A stretch of 64,000 bases of DNA from Parus major (GCF_001522545.3 NC_031770.1:13030620-13094619); one strand, 5' to 3'; shown: positions 1 through 15,100, numbered from the stretch's first letter. Program-made: numbers and translations. The notes: a model not told the origin generated them from the sequence alone.

Positions 1-158
1 GAAGTGGTGGATTGCCCACCATTGGAAACATTCAAGTCAGGCTGGATGGGGTTTTCAACAGCCTGGCCTAAGGAAAGACACCCCATGTCTGAGAAGCTGG
101 GTCAGATAGTCTTTAATAATCCCTTCAGATAAAACCAGCTGATGATTCTATGTGATTA
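1..158 (+). mobile_element. CR1 LINE fragment, 3' end (decayed)
   Basis: The segment reads like the 3' portion of a chicken-repeat-1 (CR1) retrotransposon. It has the block around a gaagtggtgg start, then a caagtcaggctggatggg block, gcctggccta, and ggtcagatagtcttt followed by cccttcag. These correspond in order to CR1 blocks that normally read as 'group of gtggtgg, ttcaag..ggctgga, cctggtcta, gatgatcttt, tcccttcc'. The end at 141-158 (atgattctatgtgatt) resembles the short ATTCTATG-type tail typical of CR1. The copy is substantially diverged, carries no open frame, and its 5' part lies outside the window. CR1 is the dominant LINE of birds and other sauropsids, which supports the host assignment. 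The exact subfamily cannot be judged by eye. Confidence 0.82.
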
Positions 159-3100
159 TTGCCTTAACCAAAAATCAAAGTTGTAACTTTTCTCTAAATA
201 ATCCTTTTTCTCTTTCTCTGATTCTGCTGCATTTCTTCTGTATTTTTCTTTCTCTTCCTGGATTTCTCAGTCTCCTTTGGACTGAATTCTTTGGGGATCC
301 TCCCTCGTGGGGAGCCCTGCTTATCTCTGTTCTCTAGTTTTGAAAGCTCTTGAGCTCGTTAGAATCTTGTTTCTTGTGTTTATTAGAAGGTCATCACAAA
401 ACTTGGCAGGTCTCTCTAGACTGGCTGCACAAGTTTAAATCACTGCAATCTGGTACATTTCTTTCTTCTGATGGTACAAACAAGGCCTTGTGGCTCTCTT
501 TGTGTCTGAATGCACAAAATGACATCGAATTACACAGTGCTTTTATCTTTATACCTATTTTTACACAATTAACAATAGACACGTATATTATTTTTCTTAA
601 TGACACAATGACCCATCACCTCTGTGATGCACTGCGGCATTTTCTATCCAATCACTTACTATTACCCAAAAACCTCTAGAAGAAGAACATGGAGAAGAAG
701 GGACAAGAGACAACACCCTAAATCCCCCATCTTGTCTCCTGTTCTCTAAACTAACTTTTTCACCCAGTGACTTAAGAAAACTCTCTAATCTACACACTTA
801 CACTCTTAGCTTTTTCTATCTAACTTTAACAGTTGTTCTCATGTATCACCAGGAAAACCTGCTCATGAATTTCATGTTCTATGAAATTCAATGGTTTTCT
901 GGATCTTGGGGTTAAGTATCAGAAACAAGGGCACACACTCTGTATCTGACTCCAACACAAAGTTTTACAAGGATTAGGTGGGGAGAAGGAATTGTCTCAT
1001 TCAGGCTTTCAGGATCAGCTCAGGCTCTAGTTTGATTGCTCACTATGCTGTCAGATATGCAGACTCAGGATCTGGGCAGAACAACTTTAAAAGGGAATGA
1101 GATCAAAAAAAGACTGAAGGTCTACAATTTATCTTTCTGAGAACTTAAAGACAGTTCCAAAAATACATTTTCCTCAGTAGATGTGCAAGATACTTAACAT
1201 CTCTAGGATCTGGAAAAAGAAAAAAAAAAAAAAAATCCCTTGACATTTTAAACCTCTTGGCATGGCTTTTATCCATGGGTTCTATTCCAAAATGTCATTA
1301 AGGCTTCCATAACAGAAGTTTTACCAATCCGAGGTAAATGATGCACATTTGCCATGCAGTTTATAAAGCATAAGATTTGTTTTATGGTCTACCATGCTTA
1401 GAGAAGTTTTTAGCCAAGATCTCTCAGGAAGACAGTGCTTTTGCTCTCACTGAAGATTTGTCCTGAGCAGGAGTGTCAGCAAATTGCAGGCACTATGATA
1501 TATTGTCCAACAGAGGAGAATTCATTTGGGAGCAAACAATAAACTGAGTTCAAAACTTCATTGTGCTGCACAAATCAGATCTGTTATGTAAGGCTATCTC
1601 TCTTAACAGGAACAAGCCTGAACCAGCTGCTAAACTGATTAATTTAGACAAAAAGTCTGCTTGTTTTTTTTTTTTTTTTAATCTTGCATTGCTAATGAAT
1701 GAGAAAGAATACTTTTTCATATTTATAGAGACAATATTAAATCTACTAGTTGAAACAGTATAGAACAGTTTTATGTATAATTTTAAATTTTATTCCATAG
1801 ACCTTATCTACTGTTATTTTAATATTTTTTAATGTTTTTCCTTCTATGTCAATCTGTATTTTTTTTTTGTTCCAGGTTTTTCCTAGCATTTCCTGCCATA
1901 CAGCTCTCTGACTCACTTAACACTCTAGAGAAATACAAAAGGATCCTTCAGGCAGCTTGGGAAAATTAATAATCTTCAAGGGTCACAGGGTCATCAAATG
2001 CCAGTCACAAGTGCCTATACATACATAAAATACAGAATACTGAATGTATTCCAAAAATGCTCCAGTAATATCAAGAGCATATTTTAATTGTTCACTTCAG
2101 TAAACTTCCCATCTATCAACCACACCCAATGGGTCTTTGATGAATTTTGATCTGCTTATATTACATTACAACATTTATAATAGCCTCTTACAAAAGAAGC
2201 TCTAAGTTGCAAAGCAGACTTGCATTTTCCTTCCTTATAAATCTTCAGATTTCTCTAAGCCAACCTGCTTAACTCAACTTATGGATGAAAACCATATTCT
2301 GCAAAGTAGACAAATACCAATGTGTTCCCACCTGAATTCCCAAAAGTATCTTATCAGTCGTTCATGCTTTTAGTCAGTCACAATACTCCGCTTAGAAATA
2401 AAATTCCCTTTTTTGTCTTATATTCTAAAGATCCTTCAAAGTGGAAATGACACCTGTAACTATAGGGATGTGAGTTATGAATCTTCATTCTGTTCAGTGT
2501 TCCTAAATCTAAGCAGTTGAGAAGTCAAGGCTTTGACCTGAAAAAAGTGTGATTACAAGTATGCTAAGTATGCAAGCACACAGGAGCAGAAATAATAGAT
2601 TAATTTAAAACCCCCAATGACTGATAATTAATACATTAATAACATTAATAACACAGTGTCATTCTTTCCATACCATTTTCTTCCACTCTTATGCTTAACA
2701 AAAAACAGTTTATATATGGAGAGTGTAAATAACAGGCACATTCATCATGAAGACCCTCGAACTCTATATTTTCTATCACTTTCTTCTTCCAGGAAAAAGA
2801 GCTACATAACTTTAGGTCAAAATGATGAACATCTTTTCCAAAGGGGAAAAGCGCTGGATAATTGTTTCTATTTTGAAGCAAACACAGCATAAATTCATCT
2901 TTTATAATAACACAGAATTGTAAGTAATCTTGAATTTACAGACTAGTGACCTTGAATACTTAAAATTATTACTGATGTTGGATCAAATAACAGACATTGT
3001 TAATGCAACTAATAACATATAACAGAAGAAACAACATGCACCTTTTTACATCAACAAATCATTTCCACACCACTGTGTAAAAAGCTTTCTCTGCTTACTT

Positions 3101-3888
3101 GATGTATATTGAGTCAGTTTTCAGGTCAATTGTTCTTAACCTGCATTAATCAAAAGCAGAGAATGTAATGAGCTACCAAGAACATATTTAGGAACTTAGC
3201 TAACAGTCAGGCTGCATTTTTTCTGGGTATTTTTTTCTGGATTCTGGATGTGGGAATGATTTCTCCATTTCAAATATAAAACAAAAATAGAACAAGAAAA
3301 CTATGAAGCAGCAAAAGCTGGGCTAGATCAGAGAGAAAGGAGGTCTTGGTTCTAAAAGCAACTGTGCTCTTTACCAAGTATTTCTGGAATTGCAGAGGAC
3401 AACAGAAATAAATATCTATTCACCTACCTGGCCATTCTGCAATTGCTTGAGACCCTTTTCTGTAATAGCCAGCACAGCTTTTAGGAACACTTTTTTTGGC
3501 AAGGCAGGTTATGATATTAACAACAATGAAAGAAAACACTGATCATTACAGCTCTTGTTATGTTCTGCACGTGTCATTTCTTGGGAAGACATTTAATGAT
3601 CAGCAAACACGAAGTGCCTGTGAAAACTGTAATTCCTCATTTTTTTCAAGTATTGACTGAGCAACCACAGCTCAGCCCCAGCAGAGAAAATTCCAACTTT
3701 CTTATGGCCCCCTTCTGCTTTCATAACATGCTGCCAGTGATTTTGATAAAAACAAAACTGAGTCCAGGGATTTACAATCTTTCACTACTGAAGTTTGCAG
3801 CCTTGACTCTGCATTTATTCCTATTCACAACATTAGTCACTTTTCCTTCTTTTCATGAAGAATGAGCTAATTCATTGATTAATGAGAC

Positions 3889-3928
3889 TTGTGCTCCAGT
3901 TTCTTCATTTGTGCTCCAGTTTCTCAAG
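3889..3928 (+). repeat. Two-copy 20-bp tandem duplication
   Basis: Two adjacent 20-bp units share ttgtgctccagtttct and differ only in the last bases. It is a local tandem duplication with no evident function. Confidence 0.85.
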
Positions 3929-4776
3929 ATGAGCGTTTGCATACCTGTTGCTAATTAGGTGTGATTAGTTAACTCAGAAACTGCATTCAACTCCCCAAAG
4001 AAGAAAGGTTATGAAAGGCCAGTTACTCTTTGCCTGCCAAAAGGAAATCTCACCTGCTACCCTTGCCCTAGCCAGCCCTAAAACACGCAGACAAACAAAA
4101 CATGTTGCATCTTTATGTTATCTTGTGTTCTAGGTGTGAGGTGTTCCATGGGATTAGGAGGTCTTGTTTAATTCCATTTCATCTCTGGTAATTTGCATAT
4201 TCAACATATTTGAATGGGGAAATCAATGCTCTTGAGCTGTTCACATGCATTTATAAAGTCAAAAATGAACTCAGCTCGTTCACAGTGATCATGCTCAGCT
4301 CTTTCTTATTTTAAATTTCCTGGAATTTTCACAACAAGTGAACTGCAGGAAGTTCTTACTAACATTGGATATGTTTCTCCAGGAACAACGTAGAGGATAC
4401 CACTTGCTGTAATCAGTGCTTCAGTATAGATTTTAGTCAGATACTATTTGATTAAAGTTATTTATGCTTAAATGATTTGCCTTCAAAATTTTTCTGAAGA
4501 AAAAAGCTTAGTGTATACACTTTAGATGGCAAAACAAAAAAAATAATGTTTTTAAACTAATGAAACTTTTTAAAATATATTCACTTAATCAGTTACCAGT
4601 AGGAGAAAACAAATATGAGTGACACAAAAGCCCAGAAATAACAACTTTTTTAATACCAAATATGTCTTCTTATATTAATACTAATAACTGAATTAGGCTT
4701 CTAATCAATGTTTTTGAAGAAGCTTTTGTCAAAATAAACCCTTTATAATATACATATAATGCTGTATGTGCATGTC

Positions 4777-4792
4777 AGTGCCCTCTGCTGGA
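4777..4792 (-). promoter_or_regulatory. CTCF-like motif
   Basis: The + strand reads agtgccctctgctgg; the reverse complement CCAGCAGAGGGCACT fits the core CTCF pattern CCANNAGRGGGC-R. The motif orientation is minus. It is a single sequence match in an AT-rich background; occupancy is inferred, not shown. CTCF sites often mark domain boundaries around large neuronal genes. Confidence 0.45.
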
Positions 4793-7700
4793 TAGAGACA
4801 GATCCAAACTGGTGGTTATGATCAGCTCTTCACCCAACAGCTGTTTGTAAGAAGCTATAAATTGTTGTTACTATAAAAAATTAAGGAAATCATACTTGTG
4901 TGGCATATGATGGAAAAAATTGTTTGGGATGTATCGTTCCTAGATTTTGACCCCGAAGTCCACTGCAAGTTGTTGAGATATGCAGCTGTGATCTTTCTAT
5001 CATTCATTATCTGCAATTATTATTTCACCTCTTTCTTTGTCCATGAACAAGTGTAACCACTACCCAAAAGGTTTCATTGTGCAGTATTTCAGTGTGGAAT
5101 TGTATTTTGCTTTTTTCTCAGCTATAGCCTTCTATTTTAATGCTATATATCACAGGAGGCCCCAAGTGGCCTTCAGAAATGTTTATCAGCTGTTTTATAG
5201 AACATGCTTTACTGCTGCTGAATTTTTACAGAAATGACATAAATGCAGTTCCTATTTCACCTGCTCTAGGACAAACAGCGTTCTCTATTTCCAGGCCTCC
5301 TAACCTAACCCGTTCTAAATTCATTAAAAATTACAGCCCAGTCTCAGCCTCATTCCAGATGAGATGTTGCCTTCAGGGGCATTCATAGAGGCCACCTGTG
5401 AAAAAAAGTTTCACTCTCCTATTTCCAAAATGTTGGACTGGGGAAACCAAATGGGTTATCAGGGAGGAAAGGCATTAATTAACCATGTGCTTGAGGTAAG
5501 ATGCTGATTTGGTGCTGCTATGAATCTTCTTTTTCCTTCTGAATACTAAGTTATTCCTTTTTATACTTAAAGGAAATGTTCTTCGTTCTGCCCTGTCCAC
5601 TCATAGCAGTACTCAGTTGCTCTACTTTGCATGGATACAAACAACCATTTACCAGTAACCAGCCACAGCACAAGGCAGCATCTTCCTCAGAGCTCAAAAA
5701 TTAATCAAAAGTCAGGAACTGCTCCCTTGTCAGAGTTTTGCTGCGTCCATAGGGGCAGCAGTTCAGTTTCAAATGCGTCCTGTGTTCCACTCAGAATTGC
5801 TCCATTTCACTCCGAGCTGTGTTTCCTCATGGAGAGCTGCTTGCTCAGCCAGCCTGCTGTCCTGAGGCTGCCCAAGAACTTCATTTCTCTGAACAAACTG
5901 ATCCTCTGCTTTCACCAAACACTTCTATTCTAGCAATGCCTTTTTGCCTTCAGTAACAACACACTAAAAACTGAAGGATGAATTAAGAATATCATGCACT
6001 TTTAAAGTCTCTATAATCAGATGCTAACTAATAATATCAAGCTTTGGACTCAGTAATTAATTATAATTCCAAGAGCAGCACTGTAAAACACTGGCTTTTC
6101 TTGTTGCTTTTTGGAGTTCTTTTAAAATATTTACTATTCTCCTCTTCCTTTTAACCATAATAGTTAGAAACATTATAATTAATTTTGGGGGATAGCAACA
6201 TGCACCTCAGTTGTCAAAAAAAGATCAATAAAACATCTGCCTTTTTTGTGTGGACAAAATTGCAGTTTTGTCTCTTTTGAAGGTCACCTGGGATAAGTAA
6301 ATCTTGTCACTGTGGAAAATGTTTGTGATCTAGACATGCCTCAACTAGTGATGATCAGCCATGAAAGTACTTGCAATTGAGCCTAATTAATCTTTAATGT
6401 TGAGTTTTACTAAGCATCAGATTTTGCCAATCTCCTTCAACCAAGCCTCCCACCGAAATCAGCAGGAAAATTAAAACAGAAAAAATTTTGTAGTCGGACC
6501 CAGGAGGACTTTGGAATGCTTCTAGTCTTCTCACAGAATCAAAACCACACCACTGCAACAGCCCAGCATCACAATTTTGTGATACACATTCTATAAACAA
6601 CCAAACAGAGCTTTCTGTCTATTAACAGCTGCTCAAAAATAAAAGGGGTTGGAAATGACAGCAAATGATCGGGAATCAGGGAGAAATCTGTGGTGGTCTT
6701 TCCCTGACTTCCAGCATGTCCTCAAAAGTGAGGATGTCGAGGTTCTAGAACAAAACTTTGGGAGTTATCCTTCTCTGGGAGGAGTGTGCCAGGGTAAGCA
6801 TGTGTGGGAACTGTACTGAAATTATGGCAAATGTAGCCAATTTCATTTATATGACATTATATTTCCAGATTGGTCATTACTTGGAGAATTCATATTTAAA
6901 TATTCAGTAGAGTGATAATCTGAAAACAGCTCAAGTACAACAACAAAATAAAACTCCTATAATCTATATGCAGGACACCAGTGAACAGTGAGTAATTGCC
7001 TCTAAAGTAAATATCTCTTGATAATACAAAAAAATCCTTGCAGTTTTTCATGAAATTGCTACCTATTTTCCATGTCTTATGAAAAGTTAATGAAAATTAA
7101 AAGTTTAAGCTTATTTGTAAATAATCTATAAGCATTACTTTTCTTGATCAGTATGTTACTAAAATCTGATTTATTAAATAATTAAAATGTGAAACATGTC
7201 AACAACTTAATATTTTAATTAATTAATGCAAAATTTATTAGAAATATAGTGTTATTAGAATTTTAACAGACTAGTTTCTGCAACTTTACCACATTAAAAC
7301 AATGTTCCAGTTTATTTCTTTGAAAGTCATATACATACCAATAAAAAGCATCCAAAAGAAGCAATAAGCTCTGGAAATAAACAGAGTAATCTCCTTCTTT
7401 AGAACTGTGAGCATATTATTTTTATTAGTTAGCTATTGCATGCAAGTGAAGAGTTTTCATGAATATGCAGAGAAACACAATATCCATGAATAGGCCTCAA
7501 ACAGTAGTTTCAACATTGGATATGAGAGTTTTAGTCCTAAATTAGCTGTAAACATTTTTTTTTTTTAATTTCTAGTTTATCAAAAAATATATTTTTAAGT
7601 TTCAGAACTTTTATAAACTTGAGCCCAATGGGGTTGTTCCATTTTTGAAATAATTGTTTGGTTTTGATATTTTTTTACTCATCAATATTTATTTGATAAT

Positions 7701-8297
7701 TATCTGTCATTTATTCTCTAATTTCCCAGGTAAAGGTGTTCAATGTTCTCCTTCAGAAGCAGATCTGGCAGCATGACACACACAGGTAAAAAACTTTCTT
7801 GAGCAAACAACTCAGTCTAGCACAAGTTTTTGTACCCTGTATGTGAGCCTTTCACAGAAAAAATCGAAGCTGAACATCAGCATGAACTATCTTCCTAATG
7901 TGGTTAGGCTCAGAAATGAACTGAATCAGAAAGGAAAGCTTCCTGAAAGCAACTCAGTTCAACATTTGTTCCCAGTGAAAATGATCTCTGAGCAAATGGC
8001 CCAAATAAAGCCATGGATCTCCTAAATCCCCCCAAAATCCCAGTCATCAGCGATGTAATGATTACAGAGCACGTGTGTGGTCAGCACACTGCATTTCTGA
8101 GTCCAGACCCTCCATCCTGTCCATTGGGCTATTGCTTGTCCTCTCATTTCAAGGCTGTGTTTTTCCAGATGAGATCTTGGACAAGGGTGAGGAAATGCAG
8201 TGAGACCCCGAGAGGTGACCACAGATCTCCTGACACCATTGTCACCTCATCCCACCGAGCTCACAAGTGTCCCTGTCACACAGGGGAGCACTGGGAG

Positions 8298-8331
8298 ATC
8301 CTGGTGAGCCCAATGAAATCCTGGTGAGCCC
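8298..8331 (+). repeat. 14-bp direct repeat, 20-bp period
   Basis: atcctggtgagccc occurs at 8298-8311 and again at 8318-8331. Each copy contains a cryptic CTG/GTGAGC splice-donor-like string. There is no gene context, so this is probably a chance local duplication. Confidence 0.7.
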
Positions 8332-11300
8332 TGCAAAAGCCCACAGCTCCTCTCTCCAGAGCTTCTGGAGCTGCCTGCCTGGTACACTTCACAAGCACTG
8401 CACTGAATTAAAAGAAATTTAAAAAAAAGACAAGACACGCACATTAATTTTGTTCATGTAACGGTATTACTATAATTTTCTATAACCATAAATAAAACAT
8501 TTAAATTATATAATTTTATACATCATGACTACAGAAATAAGTGGAAGTCAAGGAATACACTTTATATCATCTGAAAGTGAATTCATTAGTATCAACTGCA
8601 TGCTTGATAAAATTTAAAGTGGGTGGAATCTGCACCTGCTATGCAAAAGTCTGCATTGTGCTACTGAGTCAACAATGCATACATCATACATTAATGGTCT
8701 CTTTCTTAACCACAGGAGATGTGTTTGTAGCATATGTTTTTGGAAAAATTTCCTAGACATTTTGCAGAGGAAGAATATTAGTGATACTCTGCAATTGTAT
8801 CTAAAAGTACGGCTCATAATTGGAAGCAAATATCGCTCAGCATTGTATAATCATGCAAGACAGACAGACTCATCAATTAATGGCATTCCAGTGTGACTGT
8901 GTGAACAGGACCAAACTAGAAAAAGAGAACATTGCTATATTCTTAAATATGTTTTAGGTTATTTTTTTCAGGAAGGGAAATATTTCTTTTTTCTTTTTTT
9001 AAAGATAAATTACATATGTGCAACAATTAAGGAAATGCTGCACTGCCCACGTGCTACAGACCCATGAACAAACAGCAAAGTGGAAGCTCCCAAAGAAAGA
9101 TGTCTCATGCTAATGCTGTGTGGCAGAGATGATGCAGGCAAAACTGCAACAACTGCTCACACTCATCCATCAGCATCATCCTCACAGCTGGGAAGATTTC
9201 TACACTACAGCCAACTGAAAGGAAAGGTGAGTGAGGGAACATGAAACAAGGGCTGCCACTCTTTGCAGTAACCAAACACAGCCTTGCCAGAAAGTCATTC
9301 CATGGAAACCATTTCAGTATGATAATTCCTAGAGCACTGCTGTCACTAGTGTTCCTCTTTCTGGTAAATTATACTCAGCAGTAAAAGCTGGGGGAAGATC
9401 TGCAGGCAAGAGTTGGGGTCTGCTCTGCACGTGCACAAAATGCTTCTGTACATAATAGTCACACAAAGTGCATGGAAAAGTAGTTTCTTTTGTCTCTTTT
9501 TCAGGTGACTCAAGCTCAGAGTCTTGTAATTGTTATTTATAAATCTTTAAAATGTTTCAGCATTAAGCTGAATCCAATATTGGGATTATATTGGTATTCT
9601 ATACATTTGCCTCTCAGATTCTGGAGGCAATATCAAAGACCCCATTCTTTTTTCTATCAGCAGCCTAACTGAAGCTTTTACAGCTGCTTTTTCTACTAAA
9701 CACTTGATATTTTGTACACACTTCAATTTGACAAAATAAATGCAAAGGAAATTATAAACAAATATATAAAATTGGAAAAAATTGTTAATAAATGTAAGCA
9801 TATTTTTGAAGCAAAAATAGATTTAATTTTTTTTTTCATATATATTCAGCAAACTGTACTGATCTTAAAAGTCAGGAACACTGGCAAAAAAGTAAGACAG
9901 CCTGTCAGACATGCAGACTTCAATCTTGACATTGTATCAGGATCTAGACTTTCAGTCCAAATACAAGCACATAATGAGTCTAAGATTACAAAAACTAACA
10001 GTTCTTAATATTAATGATGATTTTTTTACTATAGGACTAGATGTTCCTTTTTATTATAGAATTTACAACACAAGCAAAAGAAGCCACCTAATATAATATT
10101 GAAAAATAAAGGGACAAAACTCATTATATATTTGAAATGCTGACACTTCTAGATTTATTTTATTTATCACAAAGTCTTGTTCAAGGTGCTCATCCTGACT
10201 TCTTTCCCCTTACCAATACGGAGAGGCACCAGCTGATGGATGGTTTCATCACATCATTTTTACTAAAGATGAGACAAATACCACCCTTTTCTTTCACAAT
10301 CCTTTTCTAATTACACTTGTAGAACATTTTTCCCCTCAGCTGATTTCCTTATTCCTGTGAAGAGTAGTAAAATTGCTTTACATACAAGTAGTGCTTTCCC
10401 CAAGTTGCCACAAGACGAGGTTTGACACTGTAGTCTAATTGACCTCCACATTTAATTTAACAAAAGAAAAAAAATGAATTTTTGCCATTCCATATTGACT
10501 GATCTTTTGGTCTTCTAGGAGAAACACTTGCAAAGGGCAATAGCAGTAAATTAAATCCCCATACACTTCCTTTGGCTGCATAGAAATTCTGCATGAAGAC
10601 ACAGTGATAACTCCAGTAAGGATAACCACGATGTCCTGATCTACTCACACTTTGCCCTGGTACTAGACAATAATATTACATTTTATAGCCATCTCCCCCC
10701 TGCTTTGCTGACACTGACTTGCCTAGGAGCACTCTACAAGTAGAGCCCTCTACCACCCTTAGTAGGCTGAGTATCTTTTGTGATAGCTGAGCCTCCAATT
10801 TACAGACAAGAGCCTAATTTGTCTTGGCATCAAGAGAACTCGCAGCAAGCGTTGGCCTCCGTAACTTTTAGTACATAAAAACTCTCTCACCATGAGCTGG
10901 TGGCTTCCCACCAACCAGTGAAATAAAATCAACATTGCAGCATTTCTCTTGGCTGTCCTTAAGGTTTCCTGAAGCCCTGTGGTTCTGGAATGGATGGTGG
11001 TGCTGCTGCAGTGCCACAGTGGTGTGCCTGCCATGGGGATAGAGATCATTTCTTCAGGAAACTGAACTTTCTCAGGTTCACAGTGCTGTGGTGCTGCTAG
11101 CACAGCTAGAAGGAAATATAATTGATCCAGGCAGATTGTTACTGAATTACTTGGAAGCACTTGCCATAACTGATAAGGATGTACATTTTCCTTCCAGTTT
11201 TTAAGTAAAAAAATTCATGATTAATGCAAAATTGCGTGGTGTTCAGTTTTTACTGCAGTATGTGCAATGCTCAGCTTGCTAAAATGAATGACCCCATGAA

Positions 11301-12137
11301 AAACCTTAGCATTTGGCAATTTTGGGAATGTAATGAAGCATAATTAAAATGATTAAGAAATAAATTGAAGGAAAATAGTTAAATGGTCTAGGAGTGAACT
11401 CCAGCAGTGCCACAGGAAGCCTGCACAAGATCTCAGTTATCATATTATTCTAGCCATTTCTGCAGCTCCCCCAAGCCGGGGAACAAGCACGAAACACACA
11501 TGGCAGGAATGAATGAAGCAAAGATCTCAACTCAGCAACATCCATCATTAGTGATGAAAGGATCTATGACTTGGATATGGATCTATTTGGTTCAGAAAGG
11601 CTCAGATAAGAGTGCAGCTGTTTTCACCATCTTACCAAAGCACAGAAGCAATACTGCTGTAAACCCCTACCCACAACTTCTTGAATAATTTTCTACATTG
11701 AAAATTGTTCCTGGTAAAACCCATAATGGCTCTCTAAATAATGTTTGGTGAAGGAAAATATTGTCATTCAAGCAGAACTATAGACATCTGTGCCCATTTA
11801 TAATAAACTACTTTCATTTAATTTTATTTATAGATGTATTAAGAAAATTCCACCTAGTTGGAAAATGTAGAGAAATAATAGCCTGACACCAGAGTCAAAC
11901 CTTTCTGCAGTATCATCAGATGAGAATGCAAAGGTCATTCTCCTCTGGTATTGAGGCAAGTTCCTTATTGATTGTTTCTATGCCAGAAAAAAAAAAAAAA
12001 ATCAGATTAAAATAAAAGGAGTTTCTTAGTCTCAAGCAGAAATGAAAAATAGCTCTTGGGGGGAACAAAAGAAAGGCAATCAAAATTACTGTATTGTGCC
12101 AAATGCAGGCTGTTTCAGCTTGTTTTGAAAGATCCAT

Positions 12138-12180
12138 TCACAGAATCATAAAAGAAGACTTTACAGGAGAGGTACTCTAA
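12138..12180 (-). mobile_element. Possible CR1 3' tail, antisense (very decayed)
   Basis: The string tcacagaatcata followed by a gaagacttta..gaggtactcta block resembles the reverse complement of the CR1 3' end (tail, then the block that reads cctttaa..gatcatcta). Only about 40 bases can be matched by eye, with many differences. Treat it as a hint only. Confidence 0.3.
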
Positions 12181-15100
12181 TAATCAGTGCTTTGTCTAAA
12201 AATAGGTCATTAATGTGAGTATTAGATGAGATTAACTTTGCCACATAATTGTTTTGTTCTGCTTTAGATTATTTTGTGCAAATGTATGTTAAAAAAAAAA
12301 AAATCAAACAACAAAAAGCTATTCTGAATGCACAGAAAATGATCAGAAGGAAGCCAGAACACTCTCTCCCCATGTTTAGATAACACATGGTCTCTGTACC
12401 TGGAGTGCTCCTCTGCTTGTTAATTGATAAAGTGCATTGGAAGGGAATCACTGTCAACAGCAAGGGAATCATAATTTGCAGGATAACAATACTCTTAATA
12501 AATAAATTAAAAAAAAAATAAAAACAAACAAACCAAACTTCTTGCAAGAGCATTATTCTCCTGGAAACAGGAATACTGCAGCACTGTGCCATGTGACTGG
12601 TTTTTCCCTAACCACAATCCCCATTTTCAGCCTAATGGTGTGGAAAGAGCTTTTTCTCTGTCCTTAACAGTCATAGGATGTCACCTGTATTCACACCTGT
12701 GCTCAAGGTCTAAATAAAATTACCCTTTTTTTGGCAATGTTTAAAATGTCCTGCTTCTTTCAGCTGAGATAAACTGAGATAAACTGAGATAAACCTTGTT
12801 TTGAATACATTTTCAAAGCAAACATGACTTTGATAATTACTGTCACTTACAGTACAGGAGAATTTTTCCAAAGTCCCATTTCACAATGAACATGGGATAC
12901 CTAATGTGTGTGTGAGTTCACCCCTATTCAGAGGACACCCACAAAGCCTGTGAAGTGCTATCTATAATTCTGAAAACAGAGTCTAAGTGAGAATTAAGTG
13001 CTCAACTGATTTAGGGCTGCCTGTCTGGCCAGAGATAAATAAAAACCACACTTGAAATGAAATTTATATTTTCAGGCATTTACCAAAATCCAGCTCAGAT
13101 TAGATACAGCAATAATTCCTCTTTATTTTCTTGGGTTCTAATGAGTAGTACACAAACTGTGTGTAAAATGTTGTCAATTTAATTTCACTTAAATCCCTTT
13201 TTTAAAGATTTTTCAGGTATAATTAGACCTTGAAAATCATCTCATTAACAGCACCACATCCTGAGGATTTCAAATCATAGCTACAATAGATGTCCTGAAT
13301 TTTAAATTGTCAGAAATTCAAATTGGCAGCTAGTGGATTTTTCAAAGCCCCAATCACCTCACCCAACACTATATGAATTAGGTGGTCAGGGCTTTTCAGT
13401 GTCACCCATTTTTTGGTGTCACAGATGAAATTTATATATATTTACTCAGTCAAAATTGCTCTTATTTTTCTCCCAAAGTCTACAAAAAGGTCTTGCTTCA
13501 CAAGTTTATATTAATTTCATAATTTAAAAATTTAATATATATAAGCATGTCAGCACCTAGCATTCATACATTGCAGAAGAATACTTAACTGGAAAAACAG
13601 TCTGCTTCTTCACTCCCCCAGATCTCCTAAATATATACATTTTTCAATATTTTAATTTCATGCACACACATTTTATGTGCGTACCCATGTTTTGTTTTCT
13701 GGGTCCTAGCAAAATGACAGCATATTTTAAGAAAAATTAAACTGTACTACTCATTCCCAGACTTTTAAAGTCTTGGTTTTATTTTATTTTTTTTTAATTT
13801 TTTACAGATGTAATTTGATTAGCTGAAAACAGTTAATAAATTGGTGGCAATCAAGGATTACTACTTCTCCAATTAATTTCAAAAGCATTACATTCATATA
13901 TTGATAAGAGTTGAAGTGTGGCCTTGCAGGTTGTCTTGTACTGACTTGTTAACCATGGATTATTCACACTGCCCAACTTGTGCCATGGTTTCTTGTGTTG
14001 ATAGTGAGGCAACACAAAAACTGTTTTGTAAGCACAGTATTATTAATGCTTGCAGCACTGCAAAACCCCTTCCAGCAAGCTGATGGCAGGAGGGGGGATT
14101 GCAAGAATTACAATTCCAAGAATTGCAACCAAAACTTGTCACTGGGAACTTGGGAGAGAGGGATAAATATAAGATGGAAGGGGCACAGTTGCTGGATAGC
14201 CAAAGTGAATAGTTATAAATTTTTTCCTTCTAAACTGTTAACAAAATACAAGTGTGTTCAAGTCTTAGAAGTGGAGGGGCTGAGGAACTGACTCACATAT
14301 ATTTAAAAATCACAGCTCTGTTCTCTTTGAGAAAACCATTTAGTAGCTCTTTTGAAGGGTTTTGACAATATTTAGGTGCAAAAATGGAAGGGAGGCTTCT
14401 ACCATGTCATGTTTCCACAGCAAAGTCACTGCTCAAATAGCCCTGTTCCTTGGCTTTAAACGATAATATAATAATAAACAATATCTAATTAAATGCAATA
14501 ATATATTGAGCTTCATGGAGCACCTAGAAACTTTGGAGCTTGCATTATTTACAATTTGATTTTGTCCTGAATTATATGAAACAAAAGGGCTGTGAGCTTA
14601 CTCTTGGCTTCTTTCCTTTGAAGAAATCGCCAAGGCAGAGAAGACCAGAAACCACATAGGTTCCACCAGTCTTGCATAGGTCTCATCATAAATTTGCCTT
14701 AATCCAGTTGCCAGAATGAAACCTGCCACTTTACCTATGAAAAATAATTTTTTTTTCTGACTGTGTTTTACAATATTATGCACATAATTTTAGAGGGCTG
14801 AGTTGTTGCTTATTGTACCTCAGCCTGATGTTTGTTCGCATTATAAACACCTGATAAACCATCTTCTGTGATACTTGTGGACATCACTACTGTAATTAAG
14901 CACTTATATCTGCCAAAGCTGGGTAACAAGCTGGAACGGTAGCTGAACAAATTAGTGTTCTAGTGTGTTTATCCTGCTGCATTCAAATGACTGCAGGTTT
15001 TTATCCCTGACAGCACCAGCTGGGTTGGGAATCATAACAATTGTTTATATTGCAACTTAGAATTTCTAAGCTTCAATGTGCCTGATAAAATGATCATTCT

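Larger units (their letters stand above)
159..12130. other. Gene desert, segment 1
   Basis: AT-rich intergenic DNA with no recognisable coding exon. Open frames are short (at most 133 codons), overlap on both strands and show no domain or family resemblance. It contains scattered poly-A/poly-T runs (for example 1216-1234, 1664-1679, 7557-7566), an AT-only stretch near 7,170-7,260, a 20-bp tandem duplication at 3,889, a CTCF-like motif at 4,777 and a 14-bp direct repeat at 8,298. The position, upstream of alpha-neurexin-1, fits the long gene-poor interval known to flank that gene in vertebrates (general knowledge, not shown by this sequence). Confidence 0.6.

Noticed and set aside
10759..11160. 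133-codon minus-strand frame
   Set aside because: No recognisable family, no conserved motif, length within chance expectation for this much DNA on two strands.
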